Shown: one piece after another, positions 1-11,617 of the stretch
Layout: the number at the start of each line of letters is the position of its first letter
Numbering within the stretch: position 1 is the first letter of the stretch
Assembly: GCA_002221725.1 (NCBI GenBank)
Contig: NJFT01000132.1
Location: 1-64,000, forward strand
Length of the DNA stretch: 64,000 nt
Reading direction: 5' to 3'
From: Scedosporium boydii
Taxonomy: Eukaryota; Ascomycota; Sordariomycetes; Microascales; Microascaceae
Notes under the pieces: generated by a model
What the model was told of the DNA's origin: nothing
Databases searched by the model: none
The model's input: the letters and a program-made list of their open reading frames with translations, nothing else
Made by a program: the position numbers and the translations under genes

Positions 1-81
1 TCTCTCGCGCCTCTTATTTCAGATTTTGCTCTTCATCTGCAAGCTGGCAATTAACGTCTGACGTTATGTGATTTTCTCTAG

Positions 82-1883
82 GCCCCGTTTCCATACCCCC
101 CAACGATGATGACCTGGATGACTTCGACAGCCATCTGATGGGCTCACTTCACCTGCCCCCTGCCGATGAGGAACCAGTCCGACGCGGAGCTGCTTCTCGT
201 GCCAATAGTGTTCGGTTTGACGAGAGTGCCTTGCACGGGTCCAGCTGGGGTGGCGGCGGCGTGCAGAACAGTCGGCATTCGGGCGAGTTTGTCCGTCCTG
301 GCAGCGGCCTCTTGATGGAGCGCTCGTTCTCGCACAAGTCGGACGGCAGACACAGTTCGGCGGGTCATAGCGTTCACTCGTTGCACTCTGCGCCTTCTGT
401 AGGACGGGCTAGTAGTGTTGGCGGAGACGCCGAGTCGCCTCTGAGCATACCCGAACCGCTTCCTGCCCTTTTCGCCCTTAGTTCGGTCCCTTCGATTATC
501 CGTTGCTGGCTTACGACCCAGTTTGCCCACGACATGCTACTCTACGCCGATGTCTGCACGGGCTCGCGTAGGTCGACGGTCGAGTACTCGCTGATCAAAA
601 GCCTCGGGCTTTTGGAGGACGCGGAGATGGGATTTGATGGCATCACTCGCGTCACGCTGCCGGTATATCTCGCCGAAGCGATTGTAGCTCAACAGGCTAC
701 TCGCTCGCAGAGTCCGTCGCACGAGATCCATATCCCTAGCATGACGGTGACGTTTGAAATCATGGGAAGGGGGGACCAGCTGCCCGACGGCGGCAGCGGC
801 GCGGACCCAAAGAAGGGCATCCGCATTTTCATAGGCAGCGATGCCCTGCGATCGCATTCGGCGGACGTGCTTCTTTCTCGGAATCAGATTGTTCTTTACG
901 GGAACGATAGGAGCAGGCTGACGGTGCCGTTTGTACGACCGGAGGACGAGAACGTGTTTAAGAATATTTGCACGATTAACGTGCTTCCCGAGAAGCTGAG
1001 ACTCAATGCGGCGGCAGCGCCGTTTGTTTCCGGCGATCAGAAGACGGTTTCTCGCGATGAAGAAGCGGGGAATTCCACCACCACTCGGGATGGGAGCGTC
1101 GTGTCGGAGTTGCGCAAGGACATGGATTCCACGTCGAGCCATCATGCGATTTCGCCGACTACTGACGTGCCCGCCCGTGCGATTTCGAACAATAAGCTTG
1201 CACCAGGGCCCCACCGAGGAAGCGAGGTAGACGACAATGATGTCCGAGAGAAGGATACAATGACGACGACGACTAAGAAGCCTGACGGTGCAGATACGAG
1301 CGGAAGAGAAGACGCGGCCTCCACACTCGCGTCCACGAACAACGGAGCGGACGGGCAATTTACCGAGTCGTCCCGTCGCGACACGGCGTCGGGGATCTGG
1401 GGTTCATGGCGACAGGGAACGGCCAACGGGAACGAGGCTGGGCAGCGCGAAAGCGGGCCTTTGAGCGGATACCAGCCAGCAGGCACCCGCGGCCGGAATA
1501 TGAAGGTGCTGAAGCCGCTCAAGTCGAGTTCGTCGGCGCGGACGGGAGCGTCGTACGAGCCTCCGCCGCCGTCGCGAAACGGTGGAGAAACGCGACGCAA
1601 GAGCCAAGGTACGATGGGAGGAGCAACAGGCGAGACCAGCGCTAGCTCGAGCTCGGGTGGCGGCACGCTTCGTTGGGACACGAAGCGCACGGCCAGCGGT
1701 GCGAGTCTTGCGAGTCTCAGCGAAGCTAGGTCACCGGTGACGCAGCAGCCGCCGACGGGGCAGATGCCGACGCTGCCATCACGAGAGGCACGGGGATCGC
1801 AGAGTCTGCCGAGATCGGCTAACCCGATAGGAGGGGCGTCGGCGTTCTCGTGGATGAAGAAGCCAGGACCGTCGGGCGAGTAG
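82..1883 (+). CDS. 3' end of a large low-complexity protein, 5' truncated by window edge (possibly fungal ubiquitin hydrolase 19-like)
   Basis: The exon opens after a likely intron end (CTGAC branch near 56-60, CTAG ending at 81) and runs 600 codons in one frame to the TAG at 1881-1883. The 5' part of the gene lies outside the window. The first half is Ser/His-rich and leads into a conserved-looking globular block (about 475-1000) holding PSIIRCWLTTQFAHD, LLYADVCTGSRRSTVEYS and RVTLPVYLAEA, then a segment beginning IRIFIGSDALRSHSADVLLS. The last 280 residues are Ser/Thr/Gly/Arg-rich and probably disordered. From memory this middle block resembles the C-terminal part of fungal proteins annotated as ubiquitin carboxyl-terminal hydrolase 19, but no USP catalytic box is visible here, so the name is tentative. 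It is convergent with the isochorismatase gene. Confidence 0.7.
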
Positions 1884-2722
1884 GCATGCCGGAGGTACTA
1901 GCCCCCTGGCCCCTAGCTGATTTTCTGTTTTCGCAAATCGTCGAGGGGCATACACCTGGGCTTTTGAGTTCTTTGTTGCTTTTACCGCATGCTTGTCGTC
2001 TCCCTAGTTTCGCGTGGTCTTTGATATTTGTTTTGCTCCCGCCCCTACACTGCCTGGAGTGCGCTATTAGAGCCGGTTCTCCTTCCCTGGAATTGGGACG
2101 GTGTGGCCTACTTCTGATGAGGCTTGGGCTTTACGCGGGTGGGTTAGTTAGACGTTGGAAAGAATTACGCAGGACACGGATGGGATGGGTACAACTTGGC
2201 TTGAAGTATCTTGAGTCCGGGCGCTGGGAAGGAAAGAAAAAAGAGAGAGAGAGAGAGAGAGTACTTGACTCTCCTCATACTGGGGTAGTACAAGACGTTT
2301 CTTCGGTCCCGCCAGAAGAAGAAATGAAAAACTAGAACTATTACGCTAGTCGTTGCGAATAGACCTAACAAATCTTGATATCTTTTATTTTATTTGTACC
2401 GTTGCCGGGTCCGTGAGAGGGACACAGAGAGAGAGATATCCCCGCCCAAAACTCACACGTAAAAAGAAAGGAGTGCAACATGGCTGTAGCATTAACAGTA
2501 GACCGAGAAGATTCGAACCTCTGAGTAAAAATGTACAATTGGACATTGAGCAAGGATTCTCGCCTTTGCTCGAGTATTCCCCTTTCTCTTGCGAGGGGGG
2601 AAAATCATACACCAGAAAAAGAAAAAGCAACACGCAGGATACCCACGATCCAGCAGAGCCAAAAAAGTCTATCCACACCCGCCCTCTCCACTCTTCACTC
2701 CCCAACCCAGACCAACCTCGTC
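1884..2722. other. Convergent 3' spacer
   Basis: This stretch lies between the stop of the first gene and the stop of the isochorismatase gene, so it should hold both 3' UTRs and terminators. It contains a (GA)n tract at 2242-2261. No coding region is supported. A T-arm-like string near 2505-2526 has no acceptor-stem partner. Confidence 0.6.
2242..2261. repeat. (GA)n microsatellite
   Basis: About ten GA units in the 3' flank of the first gene. Confidence 0.9.
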
Positions 2723-3535
2723 CTAAATCCTCGGCGTCAAAGCCTTAAGCGCAAGCTTGGTATCCGCCGCCGTCTCCTTCACAACCTTGACAACCTCCCT
2801 AAACTCGGGCACGGCGGCATCGCCCATAACCTCATAAATCCAGCCCTCGGTAGTCGTGACGACGGCGCCTGCAGCGGCCAACCTCCTCAGAGCAACGGGG
2901 ACCTCCTCGGGATTCGCCGAGCTCACGGCATCGGCCAGGATGTAAACGTGGTGCCCTGCTTTCAGGAGGTCGAGGGCGGTCTGGGTGACGCAGACGTGGG
3001 ACTCGATGCCGATGATGGCGACGGAGGAGTTGGGCTCGAGGGAGGATGCGACCTGGGGGATGAGCATGGAGAAGCGGGTCTTGTCGTGGTGGGGGTTGGG
3101 GCCGAGGTGGGGTTGGAGCTCGGGGACGATGGGGCCGAGGCGGGTGGCGTTTTGGGTTGTTGTGTGGATGGGGATGGAGAGGACCTTGGCGAGTTTGAGG
3201 AGTTTTTGGGAGGAGAGGATGCTGGATGGGGTTAGCATTGGCGCGAGAGAGAGAGAGAGAGAGGGGGAGAAGGGGGGGAGAGAACTGACACTTTGTCGAA
3301 TTCGTGGATGGTCTTGCGGAATACTTCTTGGATGTCGCAGACACTTTTTCAGGGAGACGGGTTAGTTACGTGGATATAGTCAAGATTGGAGCCGGTACGT
3401 GGTCTCGCGCGGTGGCCTTACAAGACGGCGGGTCGCTCTGGAAGAAGAAGGTTAGTTGGAGGGCTTCGAAAGGTGATATAGGTGGGGTGGGAAGAGTGGA
3501 ATACCGATGCGATGGGCGACAGTGGGCTTAGACAT
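2723..3535 (-). CDS. Isochorismatase-family cysteine hydrolase
   Basis: Spliced exons are 3535-3505, 3437-3422, 3343-3290 and 3221-2723, giving 199 residues. All three introns are GT-AG; the third donor is GTCAGT, and that intron carries a CT-rich tract. Splicing reconstructs the family start FVCDIQ. The expected cysteine-hydrolase triad is present: Asp19, Lys81 (in DKTRFS) and Cys111 (in GIESHVCV). Members are small alpha/beta hydrolases acting on isochorismate, amides or unknown substrates; length and motifs fit the ISOC1/ISOC2-like eukaryotic branch. The physiological substrate cannot be read from sequence. The chosen ATG gives a compact cytosolic protein, but the frame stays open upstream to another ATG at 3649 that would add an Arg/Ser-rich leader. 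Confidence 0.88.
3242..3262. repeat. (GA)n microsatellite in isochorismatase intron 3
   Basis: A GA tract on the plus strand is CT on the coding strand and forms the pyrimidine-rich body of intron 3. Confidence 0.85.
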
Positions 3536-5104
3536 GGTGGATGAGAGCCGAGCTGTCGGGAGAATCTGGGCGTGTCGGGGTGTCTTGGTTGCGACGAAGG
3601 CGTTGGAAAGGAATCGGCGAGTTGGGATCGAGCGGCTGAAGACGTTCATCGGCTTCTTGCTGTAACACAAAGCTGGCAAGTCCGGGAAGAACCCTTTGAG
3701 GAGACGGAGGAAAGCTGGGAATTTTGAGCTGAAAAGGCGCAAAGACGAAAAAAAGAGAGAGCCGAGTCGAAGCCGGATAAGGGAGCACAGGGGTGACGTT
3801 GAGCTCTTATTGCTCTTGTGGGCGGGGCGGGGAATTTGGCGGAATTGTCTGGCGCGGGGTTTATTTGGGATGGGAACTTTTAGACGGTTTTTTTAGTGCC
3901 GAACAGCCTGGTGTGGTTCTTAACTCCGTATGCGGAGGTGGGGTAATTACAGCAGTACTCCGTAAGATCAAATACTGGACGTTTTAGTGGATGATCGTTC
4001 AGTTCAGGGCTGTTGGAGCTTCCGAAGCAGCAGTACTAGACGCACACCAGGTTACACCTCATGCTTCGTATGAGCTCCGAGCTGGGGGATTTGTTTGATG
4101 TACTTCCAACTATGAAGTTGTCTACCTACATACGTTCTCTTGATTTTATTGATCAATTGGATTCTTCATTAGATATTGCAATTGGTCGAGAGATGCATGG
4201 TGATGATCACTAGGAGTATTTGAGTTTACAATTGTGCATCCACCCACTGGAGCAGGTCACTGATCTCTTAGCGTGCACTGCGCTCCACCCCACTAATCCT
4301 TGCGGGGGGTAGCGGAGGAATGGCGCTGCGGGGAGGCAGACCCTGGGGAGCTTCAGGACGATAGTGGGCATTTATGGGGTCATAGGGCGCACGGCGACAT
4401 CTATTGATCAATTGATCTCTGATGGGACGAGAGCTCCAGAAGTAGCTCCGGATGTACCTCGGCACCTCGGTATATCTGTACTCGGACGAAGCAAGACGTT
4501 GCTGCCGGGTAAAATAGACGACGCCTGGCGAGTTGCGGAGAGTTGCGGAGAGTTACCGAGTACCTTAGTGCGCATTCACTACCCACTCGCTTGGGATCAT
4601 TTATTTGGAATAGAGGGAGGATCTGAGGATCTCTATCCACTTCTAGCTTGGGCTCGGCGGATCTGGGCTGCAGAGAAGGGTGATCGGCTTGCATGCAATC
4701 GAACGACTCTGCAGGTTCTCTTTCTTCTTCTTTTTTCTCTTTCCCCAGGTTAGAGGGATCGAAAGTAACAAGTCCAGATGGATAGATGGATCATGCCACT
4801 GAACTGCTCTGTTCAACTCTGTATGAATCCAGCTCTTCTTATACTCCTATCCTCCGAGTAAGAGGCAGGGAGGGCAGCGCAGGCCACAGTAGAGTAACCA
4901 GCCATCATGGAATAAGGCCGGCCGAACTCGTGCTTAGATAACCGGCTCAAAATGACGTCTACTGATCCGCAATGTATCTCTACGAAATAGAAAAAGTAGA
5001 AATCGAGTAAAAATGCTCTCCAAGAACACCTCCTCTAAACACCTACAAGCTGCTCACTCAGACCCAAACTCCAACTGTCGAGCCCAAACCTCTATTGAAT
5101 ACAT
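3536..5104. other. Intergenic: isochorismatase promoter and Thi6 3' flank
   Basis: No gene is supported. The stretch holds one TACTCCGTA word (3956-3964) and one ATCAATTGAT palindrome (4407-4416), both part of window-wide intergenic word sets. The first part is the upstream region of the isochorismatase gene. Confidence 0.6.
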
Positions 5105-7033
5105 CTATGGCAGCCTCCCAACCTTGGCCCTCTTCAACCACTCCAAATCCCCCCCAACTGTCTCCTTCCGAATCCTAAACAACTCATCAAGAAAAGCCGG
5201 CACGAAGCCCCCCGGGCCGACCACCCCCTCCCTCTCCGCCGCCCTCTCCCCAGCAATCCCGAAAACCACCAAAGCCGCCACCACGGCGATCAACCTATCC
5301 CCGCCGTACGCGGCCGCATACGCCGAGATTGTCGTCCCGAGAACACACCCCGTACCCGTTACCATGCCCAGCATTTCGTGCCCATTGCGGACCGTGAAAG
5401 TCCTCTCGCCGTCGGAAACTACGTCCGTCTTACCTGTGCAGACGACGATGTTGCGCTCACGTCGTGCCAGCGTCGATACGAGGGTAGCTTTTTCATCGTC
5501 GGAGAGTTTGTGTGAGGAATCTACGCCACGCTGCTGCTGCTGTTGTTGGGAGGGGTCGGATTCTGGAGAGGTGAGGGAGGCGACGGTGAGGATTTCGCCT
5601 TCGTTGCCTTTGATGATGTCGAGGTAGCCTAATCCCATGATGGTTTTGACGGCGTTGCGGCGGACCGCGGTAGCTCCGGCCCTGGTGTTTTTTTTATTAG
5701 TCTTTAGATGCCTCCTTTTCTTCCCTTCCCATTTTGATTTTTGTTTTTTCGGCCTCTTGTCTTGAGAAAAACTCACCCCACGGGATCGTAGACGATCGGT
5801 CCTCCAGCAAGGTTATACGCCCTCAAGGCCTTTTCGTAATTCACCAACGCTTCAGGCGTAACAGTCCCCATATTCACCACGAGTGCGCCCCCCAACTTGG
5901 CAAGGTCCGCCGCTTCCTCGCCGTAGTTAGCCATGATGGGCGAGGCACCCACGGCAAGCGCAACGTTGGCCGCAAAGTTTTGCACAACCTACACGCTTCT
6001 CGTTAGACACACACACACTCTCATCCTCTCTCTCTCTCTCTCTCTCTCTGACGCTGGTGATATCCACGCACCAAATTCGTCATATTATGCGACAAAGGAT
6101 TTCCCGCATCAACGGCCCGAACAACATCCCCCACCAACCTAAGCTCCCACTCCACCCTCTCACCACCGCCCACGCTCCGCGTCACGAACGCTGGTGGCGT
6201 CCTCACGAGCTCGAGGAGCTTCCGAGATTCGGCCTCGGGGTCGGCAGCCGCCACGATGGCGCTGACGAGTGCCACGCCGTCGGGAGCCTTACCGTCCGTG
6301 GCGGACTGGTAGAGCACGCGCTGGATGTTGTGGGGGTGGAGGCCGCCTATGCAGACGGTGGGGGTGGAGGGGTGGGTTTGCGCAAGGGAGGAGAGAATGG
6401 TACGGAGGCCTGCGGTGCCGATGATGTTTTTGGTGTTGGATTTTCTGGGTGGACTTGTTAGCGTTTTTATCGCCAGGACTACACAGAGGGAGGAGGGAGG
6501 ACGGAGGACGGAGGACGGAAGAGGGTAAGTAGAATACGTAGAGGTTGAAAAGATGGTGCCGATTCCCAGGTAGTCTGCGCCCTCATCGCAGGCTTTTTGG
6601 GCCTCTTGGATAGTGGAAGCGGAGACGCCTATAATTTTATCATCGCCAAGGAGTTTCCTGGCAGTAGGTAGATCTATTCCATCATCCATTATCAGCGAAT
6701 TGATCCCCACTTTTCAAATGAAGATTCAAGAAAAAAAGAAACCTCACCCATATCGTCCTGCCCAATATGAACCCCCTCACACCCCACCGCCAACGCAACA
6801 TCCACGCGATCGTTGATCAACAACGGCACGCCATACTTTTTCGTCACAGCGTGCAGCTCCCTCGCCGTGTCGACAAGAACCCGCGTGTCGCTCGTCTTGT
6901 CGCGGTACTGCACGAGCGTGACACCGCCCTTGAGAGCCGCTTCGACGACAGAGACGAGGTTCCGCTCGCCGAGGATGGCGGGGGTTGAGTCTGTGACGAG
7001 GTAGAGGGAGTAGTCGACCGTGGGCTTTCCCAT
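5105..7033 (-). CDS. thi6: Thiamine phosphate synthase / hydroxyethylthiazole kinase, bifunctional
   Basis: Exons 7033-6748, 6673-6538, 6444-6072, 5988-5777 and 5681-5105 join in frame to 527 residues, the usual Thi6 size. Residues about 8-230 are thiamine phosphate synthase: LVTDS, TLVQYRDK, NDRVDVALAVG and HIGQDD motifs, then DLPTARKLLG, GIGTIF and IIGTAGL. Residues about 255-525 are a ThiM-type thiazole kinase: NPLSHNMTN, ANVALAVGASPIM, VNMGT, DPVGAGATAVRR, IKGNEGE, and GTGC with the family's catalytic Cys near 448. The enzyme phosphorylates hydroxyethylthiazole and condenses it with HMP-PP to give thiamine phosphate. Splicing restores the DPVGAGAT box exactly, strong support for intron 4. 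Intron 1 has a second in-frame acceptor 36 bases upstream. A Gln run (QQQQQQ) sits in a kinase loop. Confidence 0.95.
6007..6049. repeat. (CA)n and (CT)n microsatellites in thi6 intron 3
   Basis: A short CA run (6007-6018) is followed by a CT run (about 6025-6049), all inside the third intron of thi6. Confidence 0.85.
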
Positions 7034-7629
7034 TTTTAAATTCTCTTCCTTTTCTTAATATGCAGTTTATAATTGACTGAATCCGGGATGAGTTGGGTTG
7101 AAATTGAGATGAGGGTGGGAGTGAAGTGTGGAAGGGGATGATGAATGAGTCTTTGAGGTCTTTAGGGTGACGTTGAAAATTACGAATTTTTTGGAGGGGG
7201 CGGGGCGGAGATGAATTGAGATGAATTGAGATGATCGGACCAAGACCGGCGGGGATGCGGGGCCGGAGACGTCGTGGTGGCCTCCGATGCAGCGTTCCGG
7301 AGACGGAGACGGACGCAGACCGTTTCTCAAGAGCGTACGGAGTACACGAGATATGAGATATTTCTTTTTGACAGAAGCAAGAACAATCATCTCCGAAGCC
7401 AGGGGGTTTTAAAGTCACCATTGAAACTGAACTACAATCTCTTCTTGCCAAGCAAAGCACGCCATCGTCATTTCATTCTCTTAAGGCGATCAACCCCCAT
7501 GGAAAAGTAGAGACAAGACAGACATATATATTCATAGAAGAAGAAAAGGCTTACAGGTCAAATAAAATAAAATAAAAAAATAATCTCCCCAACCCCGCCC
7601 CCATTTATCTCCATTCCCTCCTAATCATC
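7034..7629. other. thi6 upstream region and GH30 3' flank
   Basis: This about 600-base spacer serves as promoter/5' UTR for thi6 and 3' flank for the co-oriented GH30 gene. It contains TACGGAGTA at 7336-7344, about 300 bases from the thi6 ATG, and a short tandem of GATGAATTGA-like units near 7209-7234. No TPP riboswitch-like core was recognised. Confidence 0.55.
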
Positions 7630-9463
7630 TCACGGCTCCGCAGGTGTAGAGGGCGTAGCAGGCTCAGCAGATTCGGCAGGCTCAGCAGGCTCAGCGGGTG
7701 TAGCCGATTCGGCAGGCACTTCAGCAGCCGGCGCCTCAGCCTCAGCCTCCGCCGCCGCAATATGAATCGTCGTAATCGAACTCTGCCCAACAGCAGCAGT
7801 AACAGCCCCATCCGCAACCGTAACCTCCACCTCCGCACACTTCCTCTCATTATCCGAAGCCCAAGCCGTAGCCTTGCCCGTCGGCGCGCCGTCTCCACTA
7901 ACCTTGACCGTGATGTCGCCCGCGCCGCCCTGGCTGATCAGCACGACGGCCACGGAGCCGTCCTCGTTCTTGAAGGCGGCGATGCGCACGCCGGAACCGC
8001 CCGAGGTGCCGACTCGGACGGCGTTGGGGCGGACGAAGCGGGACCAGTTGGCGAAGGCCCAGAGGCGGGTTGCTACTTCGTAGTTGCCTGTTTGTTGGTC
8101 CACGCGGATGATTTTTTCCTGTCGTCGAGTTTTCATAGTTAGCGCTTCTTGTCTACCGACTCACCAGAGGGAACAGAAACTCACATTCGTGTTCGGATTC
8201 GGCCACTGAACCCCCTCCCAATAAAGATACCCGCCAGCATTATGATTCATAATAGCATCCATAATATTATTCGCCCACGTCAACCCAGCCCCCGCTCCTC
8301 CCCCCGTCCAAGCCGTAGACCACTGCCCGTTCAAATCGCACTGCTCCGAGAACCACACGGGAGCCACCGTGTTGATCTGCCCGTTCGCCGCGCTGAGATA
8401 CGTGTGCGTCGTCACCGCCCTGAGGCTCGACTCTTGTCCCGCGCTCTTGATGGCGTTGACCATGGCCCCCGCTTGGCTGAAGCCGCCCGTTTCGCAGCAG
8501 GCGATGCCGACTTGCGAGGCGAGACCTTCGCGCTCGATTGTGGGTTGGAGGACTTTGATGAATTCGGCGGCTTGGTTGCCGTTCCAGAGGGCGGAGGCGT
8601 AGGAGGCACTGGTGCGTGTTAGCTGGAATGGAATTCTGGGATGGAGAGAAAGGGGGGAAGGGGGTTAAAACATACGAAAAGTCGGGCTCGTTCATGGGAC
8701 CGAGATGGGTAACGTTCACTCCCGCTTCGGCGTAGAACTTGACGTATTGGACGAGGTAGTTGGCAAAGGCCTGGTACCACTCCGTCCTGAGGTTTCCGCC
8801 GTTGTTTTCGTTATTGTTGGTCTGTCCCAGTGGCTCTCATTAGTCTGTCTGTGCCAAAATTGAGAAGGAACCCCAGAAAACCCCCTCCCAATAATCGGAT
8901 AAAAAAGTAAAAAGTCCAAGTCCAAGGCGAAAGAAAGCAAGAGAGATTCTCACCTTCATGTAAAACGGCGGGCTCCACGCATTCCCATAAACATACTTCA
9001 ACCCATACTTCTCAACCGCCGTCTTCGCAACCCAAAGCTGCCCACTATCCTTCCCATCCCACTTATACGTCGGCTCCGCCGTCGGACTCCCCGGATTATC
9101 CGGCGCAAAAGTATTCATCCAATCGCTCTCGCTCGACAGCGAGCTCCCGATACCGTTCCGGAGGATCGAGAACCCGGCGCCCTTCTCGGTGCTGAAGAGC
9201 AGGTCCATGAGCTCGTCGCGGTTCTTCTCGCTCGGGTTGTTGGTGATGAGGTTGGCGCGCTGGAAGGCCAGGGAGAAGCCGAACCCGTCCATCTTTTGGT
9301 AGGTCTTGGTTAGGTCGACGGTGATTTCGCCGCTGACGGCTCCGCCGCCGCCGCCGCCGAAGCCGGGGAACCCGCCGAATTGGCGCTTGGCCCATTGGAG
9401 GGGTGTGGAGGTTGCGGGGTGGGCGGCGGCGAGGACCGCGAGGGATATGTCTGTGAATCTCAT
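7630..9463 (-). CDS. Secreted glycoside hydrolase family 30 (endo-beta-1,6-galactanase-like)
   Basis: Exons 9463-8954, 8821-8676, 8608-8185 and 8118-7630 join in frame to 522 residues. The N-terminus (MRFTDISLAVLAAA) is a short signal peptide, followed by a dibasic KR that could be a Kex2 site and a Gly-rich linker. The barrel opens with YQKMDGFGFSLAFQRA. The probable acid/base Glu215 is in GPMNEPDFS and the probable nucleophile Glu307 is in PVWFSEQC, the expected GH30 arrangement. The C-terminal beta-sandwich starts near residue 360 and ends in an Ala/Glu/Pro/Ser tail of about 45 residues with AEP/AES repeats. The fungal subfamily with this start is often annotated endo-beta-1,6-galactanase; other GH30 activities cannot be excluded. 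It likely acts outside the cell on plant arabinogalactan. Confidence 0.9.
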
Positions 9464-11617
9464 TGTGGTTTACGTCGAGAGTCGTTTTGGATGGAGAGGA
9501 TGGAGGGTAAGGAATGGAAAGCTGCTCACGACGGGGAACGCGCGAGTGCAAGACAGGGATGGAGAAGTCAAGATTGCTTCGTGAAGGGTTTCATCCACCT
9601 TCTCAGGTTACTTATATATCGGGTCTAAGATGCCCAGCCCTCCTCTCCAAATTGGAGAAAGTAATAATATATAGATTTAAACAAAGCCCGGATATATACG
9701 GGCTGTGGTGTAAGTATAACTCGCAGGAATATAAACACCACACACCCCCATCTCCCCAAAGGAGTTGCCGGCTAGGAAACACACCAAGATATGGCACTCG
9801 CAGAGGCTCAATGGAAGAAATCCAGAAGAAAAAAAAGCGTCAAATCAGGAACTGGACTGCCCAACTGTAAAGAGCGGGATCCCCGTTAATGGCCGCTGCC
9901 GCTAGACGAACCCGTCCGGCGTTGGACTCCCATATTTAAAATTGGCGGCTGAAAGATAGCTAGAGACGCCCAGATAGACATTGGACCGGAGAGTAAAGAA
10001 ATCTGTATTCTTCCTCCCATATTGCCAGAAAAGTGATGGGTGGATGTGGAGGTTGAGCCATATCATCTGCGCCAAAAACTACCAGGACCTATATGGGAAA
10101 GCAGGCCATCAGCCGACTGGTCTTGGGCACACACACCCAAGATCAGATGGAGGAGATGGCATTATCCATTCGCAGTCCTTGTCCATTTCCCCTCAAACAA
10201 AAATGGGGTCGGTCAATATCCGCGTCCTAAGAAATCTCCTGTATCGTCATCGGGCGAGCGCAGCGCAAATACCTTTGGGTCCCTTAACCCTTTTTAATAA
10301 TATTAGGACGTATTAACGGTATTCGAGAACGAAGCGGTCGAACACCCATCATATAGGCTGCAAGCGGCGATCCTCGAAGTCGCAGAGTTTCATCATGAGT
10401 CGGGAGATCAATTGATTAGAGTGGTGCATTCCATGTGCCTTCTTCTCCCTATTCTCATCTCCCATGATGTATAAAGAAACCGATCAGACTGCTGATGTAC
10501 ACGCCGATCCACGTAGATCGTCTTCTCGTTCTCACCCGGAAGATCCTCATATCTTCTGGGTGGCCCACGTCCCTCTCCTAAGATCAGCTCCCCCGATTGA
10601 TCCCACAGCATAAGAGTCGAAGAATCTTTAGAGATCATGGCTCTCCAGATTTTTGGATGTGGGGTAAAGTTCATCCTGTCCTTTTCGGAGGAAAGGGTGC
10701 ATGTCTCTGCAGAAGGCGAAAATGGTCCTCCTCATTTGTGCAGTTCCCAGCTGCGGATAAATGGGAAACAGTTGAGGAGTTTGGATATAAACGGACCCTA
10801 TCCAGGTCCGGCAATGCCCATATTAAGCTCTTCCACCCTTTCTGTTAGATTAATTAAGACTCCGGTTCCAGTCTGCAATAGCTCTCCTCTTCACCGACGC
10901 ATTTATCCAGTTGGCGAACAAAGAAAGAAAAATTCTCCGCTCCTCCTTCCAACCCAGGGCCCGTATCAAGAACTTCGTCCTCCTCCCACCACGGCTGTAC
11001 CTGAAGGGAACACCAGCCTTCCCGGCGGAAGGGAGAGAGGAGGGTGAGAGTTAATGTCTTCCATCCATCAATGTGGATTTTGGCATTTTAAGCGGTACGC
11101 GGGCTTGGCCTTCTCCTCGCCTCGTTTTAGCATATTTCCCCATGCTTCTATACCTCGTAGGAACCAGGGAATTAAGACTTGAGAATATTTTGCCTGAAAA
11201 CCAGTAGCCGGGTTCGTGTCTTGGCGCTGTCCATGCTCCCGCTCCCTGAGATTGAAGTGGATGTTGCTGCGAGACGTCTTTCGAATTTGCCTTCCGCGTG
11301 ACCGAATTGGAATATCAATGCAAGTGCAGGCAAGCAAGCACCCAAGGCGTTTGCCCTCGATTGTGCAGCGGTCTGCGGTGTCTAGAAATCCGTCCAGCGG
11401 GCTTGAAATGCCCATTCGCTAGTAGAGCCCCGAGTGGATGAGAAAGGCCCCGATAAGCTAGGTGATACGTTGTCAATATGCAATGGCCTCTGTCTGTTCC
11501 TCTCGCGTATAGTCTGAGAGCAAGAGAACGACAAACGTCAAGCGTCAAGCGGACCTCAAGAAGATTCTCAGTAGAGATCGTAGCTCATCTCAATCAAAGA
11601 CCATCATGACTCTCCGC
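9464..11617. other. Intergenic, GH30 promoter side
   Basis: Short ORFs are present on both strands but none has a plausible start, domain or splice structure. It carries one ATCAATTGAT palindrome at 10407-10416. The part next to 9463 is the GH30 promoter. Confidence 0.5.

Noticed and set aside
1142..1690. Antisense ORF inside the first gene
   Set aside because: Antisense shadow of a Ser/Thr-rich coding region.
2461..2600. Possible tRNA on the minus strand (T-arm-like AGAGG TTCGAAT CTTCT)
   Set aside because: No 5' acceptor strand complementary to CGGTCTA, and no A-box, was found at tRNA distance.
7034..7629. TPP riboswitch upstream of thi6
   Set aside because: No recognisable conserved core; fungal TPP riboswitches are known mainly in thiC/thi4-type genes.
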